DNA of 64,000 bases, taken from NCBI GenBank assembly GCA_023254175.1, contig JALQYJ010000023.1, positions 1 through 64,000 on the forward strand, read 5' to 3'. The stretch's first letter is position 1. Each line of letters opens with the position of its first letter. The position numbers and the translations under genes are program-made. Shown here in pieces: positions 9,168 through 18,952 of this stretch. The stretch comes from Runella sp. (GTDB taxonomy: Bacteria; Bacteroidota; Bacteroidia; Cytophagales; Spirosomataceae). Below the pieces are notes generated by a model that did not search any database, was not told the DNA's origin, and saw only the letters and a list, made by a program, of their open reading frames with translations.

Positions 9168-10010
9168 ATGAAAACGCCATTTTTAGTAACACTTTTTGCT
9201 TTTTGCTCATTTTTTTCCAGTCACGCCCAGCCTTCAAAGGCCATCAATGTAGCCACTTACAATTTGCGCTACGATACGCCCAACGATGGCCCTAATGCTT
9301 GGCCTAATCGCAAAGAAAACGTCAAAGCCCTCGTACGTTTTCACGAATGGGATATTTTTGGAACCCAAGAGGCATTACGACACCAACTCAACGGTGTTGC
9401 TGAATTAACAGAATTTGCGTTTGTGGGCAAAGGCCGTGACGACGGAAAAGAAGCAGGGGAGCACTCAGCGATTTTTTACAAAAAAGACCGTTTTCAATTG
9501 CTTCAATCGGGTGATTTTTGGCTTCGCGAAACCCCCGAAACGCCAGGCAAAGGCTGGGACGCGACTTGCTGCAATCGGATTTGTAGTTGGGCAAAATTTA
9601 AAGACCTCACTACCAAAAAAGAGTTCTACTTTTTCAACGTCCACTTCGATCACCAAGGCGTAGAAGCCCGCCGTCAATCGGGGCATTTAATGGTCAAAAA
9701 AATGAAGGAAATTGCGGGTAATGCGTTGGTCATTTGTACGGGAGATTTTAACTCAACCCCCGAAACGGAACAAATTCAACTCATGAAAGGTGCGCTCAAC
9801 GATACGCACGACGTGTCGGTAGCCCCAGCTTATGGGCCAGAAGGCACTTTCAATGCGTTCAAATTTGATGCCCCCATGAAGCAACGCATCGACTATATCT
9901 TTGTCAGTTCGCCCATCAAAGTGTTGAAATACGGCGTTTTAACCGATGCCAAAGACCAACGTTATCCTTCTGACCATCAGCCTGTAGTTGCCAAAATCGT
10001 ATTTTATTGA
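9168..10010 (+). CDS. secreted endonuclease/exonuclease/phosphatase family protein
   Basis: A 280-aa metal-dependent phosphoesterase of the EEP (DNase I-like) fold. It has an N-terminal signal peptide ending in SSHAQ, so it acts in the periplasm or outside the cell. Family motifs in order: TYNLRYDTPNDGPNAW, GTQEALRHQL (metal-binding Glu), FFNVHFDHQG, TGDFNSTPE (Asp/Asn pair), RIDYIFVS and SDHQPV (catalytic Asp-His). This pattern is common in secreted Bacteroidota members that may cleave phosphodiesters, phospholipids or nucleic acids; the exact substrate is not visible. It starts directly after the stop of the upstream dehydrogenase, so the two are one operon, ended by the hairpin at 10017-10055. 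Confidence 0.88.
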   Translation: MKTPFLVTLFAFCSFFSSHAQPSKAINVATYNLRYDTPNDGPNAWPNRKENVKALVRFHEWDIFGTQEALRHQLNGVAELTEFAFVGKGRDDGKEAGEHSAIFYKKDRFQLLQSGDFWLRETPETPGKGWDATCCNRICSWAKFKDLTTKKEFYFFNVHFDHQGVEARRQSGHLMVKKMKEIAGNALVICTGDFNSTPETEQIQLMKGALNDTHDVSVAPAYGPEGTFNAFKFDAPMKQRIDYIFVSSPIKVLKYGVLTDAKDQRYPSDHQPVVAKIVFY

Positions 10011-10016
10011 TACCCG

Positions 10017-10055
10017 ATACCCGGCTCACTAATTTAGAGTGAGTCGGGTATTTTG
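10017..10055 (+). terminator. intrinsic terminator
   Basis: A long stem pairs ATACCCG and CTCACT (10017-10030) with AGTGAG and CGGGTAT (10038-10051), followed by TTTTG. It ends the dehydrogenase/EEP operon. Confidence 0.75.
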
Positions 10056-10116
10056 TTGTAAAGTATCCCTATTTTCACGTACCTTTACTAGCCTAACTCT
10101 TCCCTAACCAACCACC

Positions 10117-10935
10117 ATGCAACGTCGTTTTATTACGTCGCTCTTTTTTATTTTTGTAGCACTTTTGGTTCATTCCAAAGGGCATTTACCTAATTCATTA
10201 TTGGGATTTAATCCACGTGTTCAAGCTTTGGCCTACCAATACCCTGTTCAAGCTCAATTAATTTTTGATGCAGGAAACGAAGCCAATACCTACACCGACC
10301 AGCGCTTTGGGGCGGGTGCACAAGCACAAAACGACAACAGTTCCAACGCCTTCCGACACTCGGTTTGGAATGCCTTGGCGGTTAAAAAACTCAAAGACAT
10401 CGGGGCTACTGAAGCCGCGGCTACCGAAATTGTAAGGCAGTTTACCTCAGCTTACGAATACAACGACGCAGGTACAGCACTGGTAAAAAACGCCGCCTCT
10501 GCCATGGACCTACACAATAACTTGGTGGGGCGTTCTTTCAAAAACTACACGACCATCAATCAACTTCTGGATAGCTTATATTTAAAATCCATTGAACCTA
10601 AAGTAGTTACGGTGAGTCTTGAGCAAAACTTAGCCAACCACAATACCGATACCAATACCGCATGGGCACTCCTCGAAAACACTGCAAGTTCGACGTTAGA
10701 GGTGAATAAACTATTGTACCGAATCGACCCATGTACAACCATTTTGCTTTTAAACCACACTGTTTCTGAGGCTGTAAAATTTGAAGTAAGTGACAATATC
10801 CAAGCCAAAAACGTTGTTTCAGCCACGGCAAAAGTGACCTACGACGCTCAAAAATACGTGCAGTTAAACCCAGGATTTAAGGTCGAAGCAGGCAGTGTTT
10901 TTACGGCCTACATTGACGGCTGTGGCCACAAATAG
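10117..10935 (+). CDS. secreted DUF6973-like protein with coathanger-type C-terminal domain
   Basis: A 272-aa exported protein. After the signal peptide, residues about 20-150 carry SSNAFRHSVWNAL and MDLHNNLVGRSF. The xxAFRHxxWNAL plus MDLHNN pattern is what I recall for DUF6973, a family of unknown and possibly enzymatic function with conserved His and Asp. The last 70 residues have VKFEVSDNIQAKNVVS and YVQLNPGFKVEAGSVFTAYI, a motif typical of the 3-coathanger stack region of Bacteroidota cell-surface proteins. A near-consensus -7 element (TACCTTTA) sits near 10080. The gene stands alone and faces the esterase gene 4 bases beyond its stop. Function is unknown; domain names are from memory. 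Confidence 0.7.
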   Translation: MQRRFITSLFFIFVALLVHSKGHLPNSLLGFNPRVQALAYQYPVQAQLIFDAGNEANTYTDQRFGAGAQAQNDNSSNAFRHSVWNALAVKKLKDIGATEAAATEIVRQFTSAYEYNDAGTALVKNAASAMDLHNNLVGRSFKNYTTINQLLDSLYLKSIEPKVVTVSLEQNLANHNTDTNTAWALLENTASSTLEVNKLLYRIDPCTTILLLNHTVSEAVKFEVSDNIQAKNVVSATAKVTYDAQKYVQLNPGFKVEAGSVFTAYIDGCGHK

Positions 10936-10939
10936 GGCT

Positions 10940-11587
10940 TTATCCTTTCACAAGTTGATGTAAAGTAGTAGGGTCAACGGTATGGCGGCCTCCAAAAGTC
11001 ACCACTTCTAAGTGAGGAATGGCAAACCGAATAGGCTCTTCGTATTTTTGGGCATCAAGTTGTACCAAATATTCATCTTGCAAACCATACACGAGCGTAG
11101 TAGGAACGTTAGTCAATTTACTGGGGTCAATCACGTCGGCGATACCATTTCCGAAAAAGCCTGCCCAAATAAGCAAACGGTCGCAGCGAACATAATCGCT
11201 GTTGAGCCACCGAAGCAAAGTCGCATTCCCCTGCGAAAACCCAAGGAAATTAATGGTCAGCTTATACACATCTCTGCCCTCCAATAACGTGTCATAGAGG
11301 TGATTGAGGTAAAAGATATAGTCTGAGATTTCGTGAGGCCGTTCTTCTTTCGTCATCCACGACGCCCCCACCCTACCCGAAACACCTTCGAGGTAAAACC
11401 GAGATAAAGCTTCAGGAGCAACGATAAAGGTTTGGCCGTCGTTCAACACTTCAAATTTTCGGATAAAAAACTGCGCCAATTGCCCATATCCGTGCAGTAC
11501 AAACCAAACATTTTGGGTCGACTCGTTGAGTTCGCCCAGCGTAAAATAACGCGCCGTTCGCTTTACCTGTAAGTGATGTTCTTGCAT
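10940..11587 (-). CDS. alpha/beta hydrolase, phospholipase/carboxylesterase type
   Basis: A serine hydrolase of about 215 aa. Motifs: oxyanion region WFVLHGYGQ, nucleophile elbow GFSQGN, acid loop YGLQDEYL, and catalytic-His region FGGRHTVD. The layout matches small cytoplasmic carboxylesterases/lysophospholipases. The start is placed at the ATG at 11587. An in-frame TTG at 11611 would add eight residues and is less likely. It converges on the DUF6973-like gene with only 4 bases between stops. No partner gene is evident. Confidence 0.82.
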   Translation of the reverse strand: MQEHHLQVKRTARYFTLGELNESTQNVWFVLHGYGQLAQFFIRKFEVLNDGQTFIVAPEALSRFYLEGVSGRVGASWMTKEERPHEISDYIFYLNHLYDTLLEGRDVYKLTINFLGFSQGNATLLRWLNSDYVRCDRLLIWAGFFGNGIADVIDPSKLTNVPTTLVYGLQDEYLVQLDAQKYEEPIRFAIPHLEVVTFGGRHTVDPTTLHQLVKG

Positions 11588-11705
11588 AAAATGGAGTATA
11601 TTTATTGGCAATATTCGTACTTAAAACCCGAACTGACAACGTGAAACCCAACCTTTTTTTCTACGTTCTGCTGCTCGCTCATCCCAACCTTACCTCGTCA
11701 AGAAA

Positions 11706-11745
11706 ATAAAAAAGACACGTCCCAACTAAAAGTCGAGGCGTGTCC
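11706..11745 (-). terminator. intrinsic terminator
   Basis: GACACG (11714-11719) pairs with CGTGTC (11739-11744) with a shorter inner pairing. On the minus strand the stem is followed by a TTTTTT run. It probably ends the transcript of the small secreted protein gene at 11851, about 105 bases downstream of its stop. Confidence 0.6.
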
Positions 11746-11850
11746 AACCCATACAGCCATTTTAAAAATATTTTCCTTAATGTAAGATTACTTGGATAAA
11801 TTGTGAAACAACTTCTGTTGTTTTAACAATTATATAACATTTCATCCCTT

Positions 11851-12063
11851 TTAATTAGTTCCCTTACGTCTATCTCTTCTGTTTTCTCTTCGATTGCAAA
11901 CATCTTCGCGACGGTCGTGTTTATCTTCTTTGCGGTCTCTTACATCCTCTCTTCTATCGTGGAGATGCTTACGATGATGAAATTTACGTGATTTTTCCGT
12001 TGCTTGAGCCGAAATTGAGATAAATCCAAGGATTAACGCGGCAAAAATGAGTTTTGTTTTCAT
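11851..12063 (-). CDS. small secreted protein with charged DRRED repeats
   Basis: A 70-aa protein: a clear signal peptide (MKTKLIFAALILGFISISAQA), then a highly charged tail built from a heptad-like repeat. Units are HDRREDV, RDRKEDK, HDRREDV and NRRENRRDRR. One cysteine sits in the third unit. Such short Arg/Asp/Glu-repeat exported proteins recur in Bacteroidota genomes, but I know of no assigned function. The repeats could form a single charged helix. It stands alone, with a long leader and a downstream terminator. The N-terminal signal and the sharply periodic tail make a chance reading frame unlikely. Confidence 0.7.
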   Translation of the reverse strand: MKTKLIFAALILGFISISAQATEKSRKFHHRKHLHDRREDVRDRKEDKHDRREDVCNRRENRRDRRKGTN

Positions 12064-12213
12064 AGTAACTAACTATCTAGGCAGTTTGTTTTTTGTTTGT
12101 ATTGTTTAGATGCAGCATCCATAAAAAAGTTTAAACGTTTATCATTTTTTTACAAAGTTGCCCAAACCTTCCAAGTTTGAAAACCACGACCTAGGAACTT
12201 AGAAAGTCTTCAA

Positions 12214-14301
12214 CTACCGATTCAAGCCAACTTTTAACCCACCAAACCAAAAACGCCCTTGTGCTGGCTCAAAATAGCGGTTGGCACTCGCATTTATTTG
12301 AACGTTCTGAAAATAGGTTTCATTCAACAAATTATTTACCCCCACAAAAGGCTCAATGTGAAACTTCCGCCACGTCTTTTGTCCACCCAAACGTAGATTC
12401 ACGAGGCTGTATTTATTGGCAGTCACGGCGTTGGCATCATCAGCGTAGAGTTGACTTGCATGGCGTACCTGAGCAATCGCAAATAGCCCCGAAGGCGTAA
12501 AATAGCGAAGCTCGACCTGCGCAGCATTTTTAGGAATCCCTGGCAGTACATTCCCGTCAAATTTCCCTGCCGAAGTTCGGTATTCAAGGTAATTAAAATG
12601 CGAATAAGTATAGTTAGAAAACAGGGTTAAACCTTTGGCCAACATCACATTCAAACTTGCCTCAATGCCTTGTCGTTTGGAACGACCTGCGTTTCGAAAA
12701 AACACCCGCCCGGCTTGTCCCGTAATTTGGTACGGCACCAATTCGTCTTTTACCTCAATCGTAAACAACGCCAAATCAGCCCGAACGCGCTGTCCAAAAT
12801 AGGTCTTCGCCCCTATCTCATAATTCAGGGCTTGCTGTGGATTTAGCTCAAGGTTAAATCCACCCGTCCCCGAAGGATTATTCGACAACTCACTCATGGT
12901 TGGGGTTTCAAAGCTACTTCCTAAGTTGGAATAGAGATTAACCGCAGGAGAAACTTCCCACGACAGTCCCAACGTAGGATTGATACGACTATAATTACGA
13001 CCACCCGATTGGTCGCCGTCCGACATAAAATAATCGGTTGCTTTCAAGCGAATCACATCCGAACGTAGCCCTACCAACATCGTTATTTTTTTGTACGAAA
13101 GCTCTTGAGTAATATACGAGGCAATGTTCTTAAACGATTCCAACTGGTCGAAAGTTAACTTTCCCCGTACCCCCGTCAGGTTATCAAATCGTCGGCGGGT
13201 GTCTCCTTGCGACTCTAAGTCCATTCCTATCCGAAAACGGTAACTAAGGAAATCAAATTTCTGAGAAAACTGGTACTGAAAACTACCTCCTGCAAACGTT
13301 CGATTGATAGTTCCTGCCCCTGCGGCCTGAAACGCCAAATAATTGGCAAAATCGCGTTTTGTTCCAAAAGCACGCACAAAAATCAGATGATTACCCATCG
13401 TTTTTTCAAACGTGATTCCCACACGGCCTTGCGTCACCGACTCTCCTGCCAAAAATCGAAGGTTGTTTGGATGGGCTTGGCGACGATTTTCGGCTACTTG
13501 CGCTAATGTAAGTCCTCCTGGGTCGTCAGCTAAAGGGCTGTTGCCGTAGTTGGCCAATACCGAAAGGCGCGTCAACGAATCAAAATCATAGCGTAGTTTA
13601 AGGTTCAAAATCGTACTTTCCATGCGACTATTGGCGCGGTAACCTTCTGATTGGTTACGAGTTGCTACCAATACCATTTGAAGTTTTTTTTGTTGCACCC
13701 CCATTTTAAAACGCCAACTCCGCATACCGTACGAACCCACGGTTCCTTGCACCTCGGCCAACGGCATTTGGGCCACATTGTCTGTTTGTAAACTTATTAC
13801 CCCTCCCGCTGCATTGCCAAACAATCCCGACGACGGCCCACGCATCACCTCCAACCGCTGCATAGCACCCATATCAATATTATCGACGTCGGCTTGGCCA
13901 TCAGGAGTAGATTCAGGAATGCCGTCCACATAGAGACGAATCCCGCGAATCCCAAACGCTGCACGTGCGCCAAATCCCCGAATCGAAATTCGAAGGTCTT
14001 GGGTATAATTATCAGGATTTTGGGCAAAAAGCCCTGCCACTCCTCCCAGCGATTCAAACATCGAAAGTTGGGGCTGCCCTATCTGGATTCGACCACCGCT
14101 GAGCACAGTCAATGCCGCTGGCAAACGTTTTTCATTGATTTCAAGTCGCGTAGCAGTCACGGTCACGGGAGCTAGTTGGCGTAGTAGCACTGTGTCTTTT
14201 TTTTGGGCATTGGCTGAATCAATTCGAATGAGAAGCAGCAACGAAAAGCTTAATGCAATTTTAATTCCCAAACCCTGTTGTTTTTTTATAGAAATAATCA
14301 T
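12214..14301 (-). CDS. TonB-dependent outer membrane receptor
   Basis: A 695-aa outer-membrane receptor. After the signal peptide comes the plug domain (about residues 38-165) with PVTVTATRLEINEKRLP, RISIRGFGARAAFGIRG and LEVMRGPSSGLFGNAAGG, then a 22-strand barrel ending in the typical aromatic C-terminal strand FWFGGLKVG. The single plug without an N-terminal carboxypeptidase-like domain resembles siderophore or metal receptors (FecA/FhuE type) rather than SusC. It needs TonB-ExbBD energy to import its ligand. It is divergent from an AraC-type regulator 66 bases away, which plausibly controls it, as AraC-type regulators often control siderophore receptors. The ligand cannot be read from sequence. 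Confidence 0.88.
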   Translation of the reverse strand: MIISIKKQQGLGIKIALSFSLLLLIRIDSANAQKKDTVLLRQLAPVTVTATRLEINEKRLPAALTVLSGGRIQIGQPQLSMFESLGGVAGLFAQNPDNYTQDLRISIRGFGARAAFGIRGIRLYVDGIPESTPDGQADVDNIDMGAMQRLEVMRGPSSGLFGNAAGGVISLQTDNVAQMPLAEVQGTVGSYGMRSWRFKMGVQQKKLQMVLVATRNQSEGYRANSRMESTILNLKLRYDFDSLTRLSVLANYGNSPLADDPGGLTLAQVAENRRQAHPNNLRFLAGESVTQGRVGITFEKTMGNHLIFVRAFGTKRDFANYLAFQAAGAGTINRTFAGGSFQYQFSQKFDFLSYRFRIGMDLESQGDTRRRFDNLTGVRGKLTFDQLESFKNIASYITQELSYKKITMLVGLRSDVIRLKATDYFMSDGDQSGGRNYSRINPTLGLSWEVSPAVNLYSNLGSSFETPTMSELSNNPSGTGGFNLELNPQQALNYEIGAKTYFGQRVRADLALFTIEVKDELVPYQITGQAGRVFFRNAGRSKRQGIEASLNVMLAKGLTLFSNYTYSHFNYLEYRTSAGKFDGNVLPGIPKNAAQVELRYFTPSGLFAIAQVRHASQLYADDANAVTANKYSLVNLRLGGQKTWRKFHIEPFVGVNNLLNETYFQNVQINASANRYFEPAQGRFWFGGLKVGLNR

Positions 14302-14367
14302 AAAATTGTTGGTATATATCCAATAATCAGTGTGAACGGTCGCTATTCAAATTAACATTTCCTCTTT

Positions 14368-15285
14368 ATGAATTCGTTCGACATTAAAACCCATCTCCAA
14401 AGCAGAAAGTTAGAACTCGTTGTAGAAAACCGTACTGCCTATACCCTTGATAATGCCGAACTCAATATTTACGAAACCCACCAAGCCGCCCAAAACGTAG
14501 AGCTTACTTTTTCTAATCCCGTACTGGCAAGTATGATTCGGGGTAAGAAAGTAATGCACCTGACCAACTCGCCTTCCTTCGATTTTTTTCCTGGTGAATC
14601 GGTGATTGTCCCTGCCCATCAAACCATGCGCATTGACTTTCCCGAAGCTCACAGCCAAAACCCCACTCAGTGCTTGGCATTGGCGATTTCGCCCTCTAAG
14701 ATTCGTACCATTGTCGAAACCCTCAATGAGCACTCTCCATTAGTAGACAATAACCAAGGCTGGCAGTTTGCCAACGACAATTTTTATTTTACCAACGAAG
14801 CTGCTATTCATCAACTCATTGGGCGGCTTATTTATCTGTTTACCGAAAACAATGCGGCTAAAGACTACTTCGCCAATTTGGTACTGCAAGAACTTATTGT
14901 CCGCCTCATGCAAACCAAAGCACGCATGGTGCTTAGTACTAATCTTCAACAGTTGGCTAATACCAATCGGCTTGCGTATGCCGTTAAGTATGTACAAGAG
15001 AATATTCACCGAAATCTAACCATCAAAGATCTGGCCGACAAAGCCTGCATGAGCGAGCCTAATTTCTTTCGTTGTTTCAAACAGCAGTACGGCATTACCC
15101 CCGTAGAATACATTAACCAACAACGAATTCAATTGGCAATGAAGCTTTTATACAACACATCGTACAGTGTTTCAGACATTTGTTTTGCGTGTGGCTATAA
15201 TAATCTCAACTACTTCCAAAAAGTCTTCAAAAAAGCCACGGGCGATACCCCCGCCAATTACCGCAAAAAAATCGTTAAGTTCTAA
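14368..15285 (+). CDS. AraC family transcriptional regulator
   Basis: A 305-aa regulator. The N-terminal 190 residues are a cupin-like sensing domain (FFPGESVIVPAHQTMRIDFP), similar to the AraC-type N-terminal family. The C-terminal 95 residues hold two helix-turn-helix motifs: LTIKDLADKACMSEPNFFRCFKQ written in two parts (LTIKDLADKACMS and EPNFFRCFKQQYG), and SVSDICFACGYNNLNYFQKV. It starts 66 bases from the divergent TonB receptor and lies 126 bases upstream of the cox cluster, which has its own -7 element. The receptor is the more likely target, with the cox genes as an alternative. The effector is unknown. Confidence 0.88.
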   Translation: MNSFDIKTHLQSRKLELVVENRTAYTLDNAELNIYETHQAAQNVELTFSNPVLASMIRGKKVMHLTNSPSFDFFPGESVIVPAHQTMRIDFPEAHSQNPTQCLALAISPSKIRTIVETLNEHSPLVDNNQGWQFANDNFYFTNEAAIHQLIGRLIYLFTENNAAKDYFANLVLQELIVRLMQTKARMVLSTNLQQLANTNRLAYAVKYVQENIHRNLTIKDLADKACMSEPNFFRCFKQQYGITPVEYINQQRIQLAMKLLYNTSYSVSDICFACGYNNLNYFQKVFKKATGDTPANYRKKIVKF

Positions 15286-15354
15286 TCACGCTTTTTGATA
15301 GAATTGTTCTGTTTTTTAATACAATAGTGCCATGCATAGAGTATTATATTGTAG

Positions 15355-15362
15355 TAGCTTTG
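15355..15362 (+). promoter_or_regulatory. -7 promoter element for the cox cluster
   Basis: TAGCTTTG is a perfect TAnnTTTG match 49 bases upstream of the coxG-like ATG. It suggests the cluster has its own promoter separate from the AraC gene. No convincing -33 element was seen. Confidence 0.5.
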
Positions 15363-15411
15363 AAATATTATTATTTCAATAATTTTTATTACTTAACCAC
15401 CTCTTTTTTAT

Positions 15412-15858
15412 ATGGAACTTACAGGAACTCATACTCTTAACGCATCCGCTGAAACCATTTGGGCAATGTTGATGAACCCTGATACATTGGCCAAAGTGAC
15501 GCCAGGTATATCGCGCCTTGAGCTCGAAAGCGAAGGTGTTTACAAGGCCATTGCTGAGGTAAAAATTGGGCCAGTTGCGGGCAAATTTGAAGGAAAAGCC
15601 GAAGTAGCCAATGCCGTTGCTCCTCAGAGTTTTACGTTGCGTGTAGTTCAAAATAGCAAAATTGGCAACGTCAATGCCGATATTAATATGATGCTCAAGC
15701 CACTTTCAGATTCTCAAACCGAATTATCCTTTGACGGAAAAGCTGATATGTCAGGGCTATTGGCTCGTACGGGGAATCGCGTGATGAGTGGCGTCGCCAG
15801 CACTTTGACCAAACAATTTTTCAAAAATTTCGAAGACGAACTCTCCACAGCAGGTTAG
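15412..15858 (+). CDS. coxG: CoxG-like SRPBCC protein
   Basis: A 148-aa protein of the carbon monoxide dehydrogenase subunit G family (SRPBCC fold). Motifs are [20 protein letters not shown] at the N-terminus, PGISRLE, and [14 protein letters not shown] in the middle. Related CoxG proteins are thought to deliver the enzyme to the membrane or quinone pool. It is the first gene of a coxG-S-L-M cluster and follows its own -7 element. The full family length and lack of signal peptide fit a cytoplasmic accessory protein. The gene symbol follows family membership, not proven CO oxidation. Confidence 0.85.
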   Translation: MELTGTHTLNASAETIWAMLMNPDTLAKVTPGISRLELESEGVYKAIAEVKIGPVAGKFEGKAEVANAVAPQSFTLRVVQNSKIGNVNADINMMLKPLSDSQTELSFDGKADMSGLLARTGNRVMSGVASTLTKQFFKNFEDELSTAG

Positions 15859-15980
15859 AACGTACCAAGCAAAGGTTGACCACAACCCGACCGAAGAGCC
15901 CTGTTCCAAAATTTGGAAGGGCTGAAACAAAAAACATCTTTCCTTTAAACCGTGCGAAAGCACATAACTTTTTAAGAAGT

Positions 15981-16454
15981 ATGCCAAAAATAACAGTAAC
16001 TGTCAACGGTACTCAACACACTCACGAGGTAGAAGGCCGTTTGCTTTTGGTACATTACCTACGCGATGTTCTTGGCCTCACTGGCACGCACGTAGGCTGT
16101 GATACCAGTAGCTGCGGTGCTTGTACAATTCACCTTAACGGCAATGCCGTTAAATCGTGCTCCATGCTTGCCGCCCAGGCCGACGGTGCCACCATCACCA
16201 CCATCGAAGGGCTGGCCTCGGGCGACGAATTGCACCCACTCCAAGTAGGCTTTAAAGAAGAACACGGCCTTCAGTGTGGCTTCTGCACCCCTGGCATGAT
16301 TATGTGTGCAGCCGATTTGCTCAACCGTAACCCAAATCCTACCGAACAAGAAATTCGCGAAGGGTTGGAAGGAAACATTTGCCGCTGCACGGGTTATCAC
16401 AACATCGTTCGGGCGGTGCAACACGCTGCTGGACAATTGGAAGCCGCCTCCTAA
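15981..16454 (+). CDS. coxS: molybdenum hydroxylase 2Fe-2S subunit (CoxS-like)
   Basis: A 157-aa iron-sulfur subunit. The start is the ATG at 15981 ([12 protein letters not shown]); an upstream in-frame ATG at 15876 would add 35 residues unlike the family. The plant-ferredoxin-type first cluster is [15 protein letters not shown] with a distal Cys in VKSCSML. The second cluster has [10 protein letters not shown] and ICRCTGY. These two [2Fe-2S] centres carry electrons from the molybdopterin site in CoxL to FAD in CoxM. The order G-S-L-M differs from the M-S-L order of Oligotropha coxMSL but is common in form II clusters. Confidence 0.92.
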   Translation: MPKITVTVNGTQHTHEVEGRLLLVHYLRDVLGLTGTHVGCDTSSCGACTIHLNGNAVKSCSMLAAQADGATITTIEGLASGDELHPLQVGFKEEHGLQCGFCTPGMIMCAADLLNRNPNPTEQEIREGLEGNICRCTGYHNIVRAVQHAAGQLEAAS

Positions 16455-16557
16455 ACGCTGGCAGGCCATCCCTAATACAGGGATATAACCCAATTTTTAG
16501 GATTTAATAAAACCAATTGACTCCCTAATCAATGACGGTTAACAAGAGATAAAAAAA

Positions 16558-16581
16558 CTCCCCCATCGGGGCTGGGGGGCT
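16558..16581 (+). repeat. GC-rich palindromic element before coxL
   Basis: CTCCCCCATCGGGGCTGGGGGGCT (given here as two blocks: CTCCCCCATCGGGG and CTGGGGGGCT) forms a C-run/G-run hairpin with a second G-run. It ends 7 bases before the coxL ATG. Related copies flank the coxL-coxM gap. It is REP-like and could also mask or supply the ribosome-binding region. Confidence 0.6.
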
Positions 16582-16588
16582 AACTATC

Positions 16589-18952
16589 ATGAGCAATAAA
16601 TTCATTGGAAAATCAGTAAAACGCACTGAAGACAAGCGTTTTATCACTGGTAAAGGTCGCTATACCGACGACATCAACCTCCCAGGTATGACCCACGCCT
16701 ATATCCTTAGAAGTCCGTACGCCCACGCGCGCATCAAGAGCATCGACACCTCAGCCGCGGCTGCGATGCAAGGAGTTGTGACCATTATGACGGGCGATGA
16801 AGTAGGCCACTATGGCGTTCCTTGTGGCTGGCAGGTCAACTTCAAAAATGGCGACACTATGAAAGAACCTCCTCACCCGCTGTTGGTCAAAGACAAAGTA
16901 CGCCACGTAGGGGATGCGGTTGTGATGGTCGTCGCTGAGAGTCGCGAAATAGCGCAAGACGCTGCCGAGGCTATCATTATTAATTATGAAGTACTTCCTG
17001 CCGTTACCGACGCCTCCAAGGCCGTAGAAGCCGGTGCGCCTTTGGTTCACGACGATGTTCCCAACAATATTTGTTTTGACTGGGAAATTGGCAATCCAAA
17101 AGCTGAGGTAGATGAAGCGATGGCATCAGCAGCTCATATTACTACTTTAGAGTTTGTCAATCAGCGGGTTTCTCCCAATGCCATGGAGCCACGCAGTTAT
17201 ATTGGCCATTACGACGGCGTTTACGATAAATACACGCTCTATACTTCCACCCAAAACCCGCACCTCATTCGTTTGTTGATGTGTGCGTTTGTATTGGGTT
17301 TGCCCGAACACAAGGTGCGCGTTGTAGGCCCCGACGTAGGTGGTGGTTTTGGTTCAAAAATTTATCACTACACCGAAGAAGCATTGGTCACGCTTGCGGC
17401 TAAAAAAACAGGCCGCCCTGTCAAGTGGACCGAAACACGTTCAGAGGCATTTTTAACCGATGCCCACGGCCGCGACCACGTCACCAAAGCAGAAATGGGT
17501 TTTGATGGTGACGGCAAAATCGTCGGCCTTCGCATCAAGACGTTTGCCAATTTGGGTGCTTACCTTTCTACATTCTCAACGGCGGTTCCGACTTATCTGC
17601 ACGGTACGCTTTTACAAGGAGTTTACACCACACCTAAGATTCACTTAGAAATGACGTGCGTGTTTACCAATACAACTGCCGTCGATGCTTATCGTGGTGC
17701 AGGTCGACCCGAAGCTACTTATTTATTGGAACGCCTTCTCGACCTTTCGGCCTTAGAAATGGGTGTTGACCCTACCGAATTACGTCTCAAAAACTTTATT
17801 CCTGCCTTCGACGGCATAACACAGCCTGGCTACCAAACCAATGTCGCTCTGCAATACGACAGTGGTAACTACCACGGTGTGCTTCAGCGCGGCCTCGAAA
17901 TGCTTGGCTACGAAGATTTCCGCAAAGCCCAAAACGAAGCCGCCGCTTCGGGTAAACTCCTTGGCGTAGGTTTCTCCACCTACATTGAGGCTTGCGGTAT
18001 TGCCCCGTCGGCCGTTGTAGGTTCGTTGGGTGCGCGCGCAGGTTTGTACGAAGTGGGTCAAGTGCGCGTTCAGCCCACAGGAAAAGTTAGCGTATTTACG
18101 GGAGCCCATTCCCACGGACAAGGGCACGAAACGACGTTTGCACAAGTAGTTGCCGACCGCCTTGGTATTCCGATGGAAGACGTAGACATCATTCATGGCG
18201 ATTCCGATACGGTTGCATTCGGGATGGGTACGTACGGCTCCCGTTCGTTGGCCGTAGGAGGCAGTGCAATTATGAAGAGTTTGGATAAAATCATCGAAAA
18301 AGGTGCCAAAATCGCGGCGCACAAACTCGAATGTTCACCCGATGACATTGAATTTGCGGATGGTAAATTTACCGTCAAAGGGACAGATAAATCATTAGGT
18401 TTTGGCGATATTGCCCTGACGGCTTACGTACCACACGTGTATCCTGCCAACCTTGAGCCAGGGCTTGACTTTAGCAGTTTCTACGACCCTACCAACTTTA
18501 CGTATCCGTTTGGTTGTCATATTGCGGTGGTAGAAGTTGACAAAGAAACAGGAGCAACCAAAGTAAAACGTTTCATCGCTGTCGACGACGTTGGAAATGT
18601 GATTAACCCAATGATTGTGGACGGACAAATCCACGGTGGTGTGGCTCAGGGGATTGGACAAGCCTTGTTAGAAGGGGTTGAATTTGATGGGAATGGCCAA
18701 ATTATTAACGGCTCGTACATGGATTATGCCATGCCACGTGCGGATGATTTGCCGATGTTTGAACTCGACCGCCAAGTAACGCCCTGTCCGCATAACCCAC
18801 TTGGGGTTAAAGGAGCGGGTGAGGCAGGGTGTATTGGCTCTACTCCTGCCGTGGTCAATGCCGTGATTGATGCGCTTTGGTCAGCAGGTCATCAAGTCAA
18901 AGACATCCGTATGCCGCTTACTCCTGAGCGTGTTTGGTCAGCAATGCAATAG
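16589..18952 (+). CDS. coxL: molybdopterin-binding hydroxylase large subunit, form II CoxL type
   Basis: A 787-aa large subunit of the xanthine oxidase/CO dehydrogenase family. The active-site loop reads AYRGAGR (residues 367-373). That is the form II signature; genuine CO dehydrogenase form I has AYXCSFR with the copper-binding cysteine, which is absent. The catalytic glutamate is in GVKGAGEAG (E745), and pterin-binding motifs GGGFGSK and [10 protein letters not shown] are present. The enzyme would hydroxylate or dehydrogenate a carbon substrate with water as oxygen donor; true CO oxidation is doubtful. It pairs with the coxS and coxM products to form the usual (LMS)2 complex. Maturation genes (coxD/E/F) are not in the window. 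Confidence 0.88.
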   Translation: MSNKFIGKSVKRTEDKRFITGKGRYTDDINLPGMTHAYILRSPYAHARIKSIDTSAAAAMQGVVTIMTGDEVGHYGVPCGWQVNFKNGDTMKEPPHPLLVKDKVRHVGDAVVMVVAESREIAQDAAEAIIINYEVLPAVTDASKAVEAGAPLVHDDVPNNICFDWEIGNPKAEVDEAMASAAHITTLEFVNQRVSPNAMEPRSYIGHYDGVYDKYTLYTSTQNPHLIRLLMCAFVLGLPEHKVRVVGPDVGGGFGSKIYHYTEEALVTLAAKKTGRPVKWTETRSEAFLTDAHGRDHVTKAEMGFDGDGKIVGLRIKTFANLGAYLSTFSTAVPTYLHGTLLQGVYTTPKIHLEMTCVFTNTTAVDAYRGAGRPEATYLLERLLDLSALEMGVDPTELRLKNFIPAFDGITQPGYQTNVALQYDSGNYHGVLQRGLEMLGYEDFRKAQNEAAASGKLLGVGFSTYIEACGIAPSAVVGSLGARAGLYEVGQVRVQPTGKVSVFTGAHSHGQGHETTFAQVVADRLGIPMEDVDIIHGDSDTVAFGMGTYGSRSLAVGGSAIMKSLDKIIEKGAKIAAHKLECSPDDIEFADGKFTVKGTDKSLGFGDIALTAYVPHVYPANLEPGLDFSSFYDPTNFTYPFGCHIAVVEVDKETGATKVKRFIAVDDVGNVINPMIVDGQIHGGVAQGIGQALLEGVEFDGNGQIINGSYMDYAMPRADDLPMFELDRQVTPCPHNPLGVKGAGEAGCIGSTPAVVNAVIDALWSAGHQVKDIRMPLTPERVWSAMQ

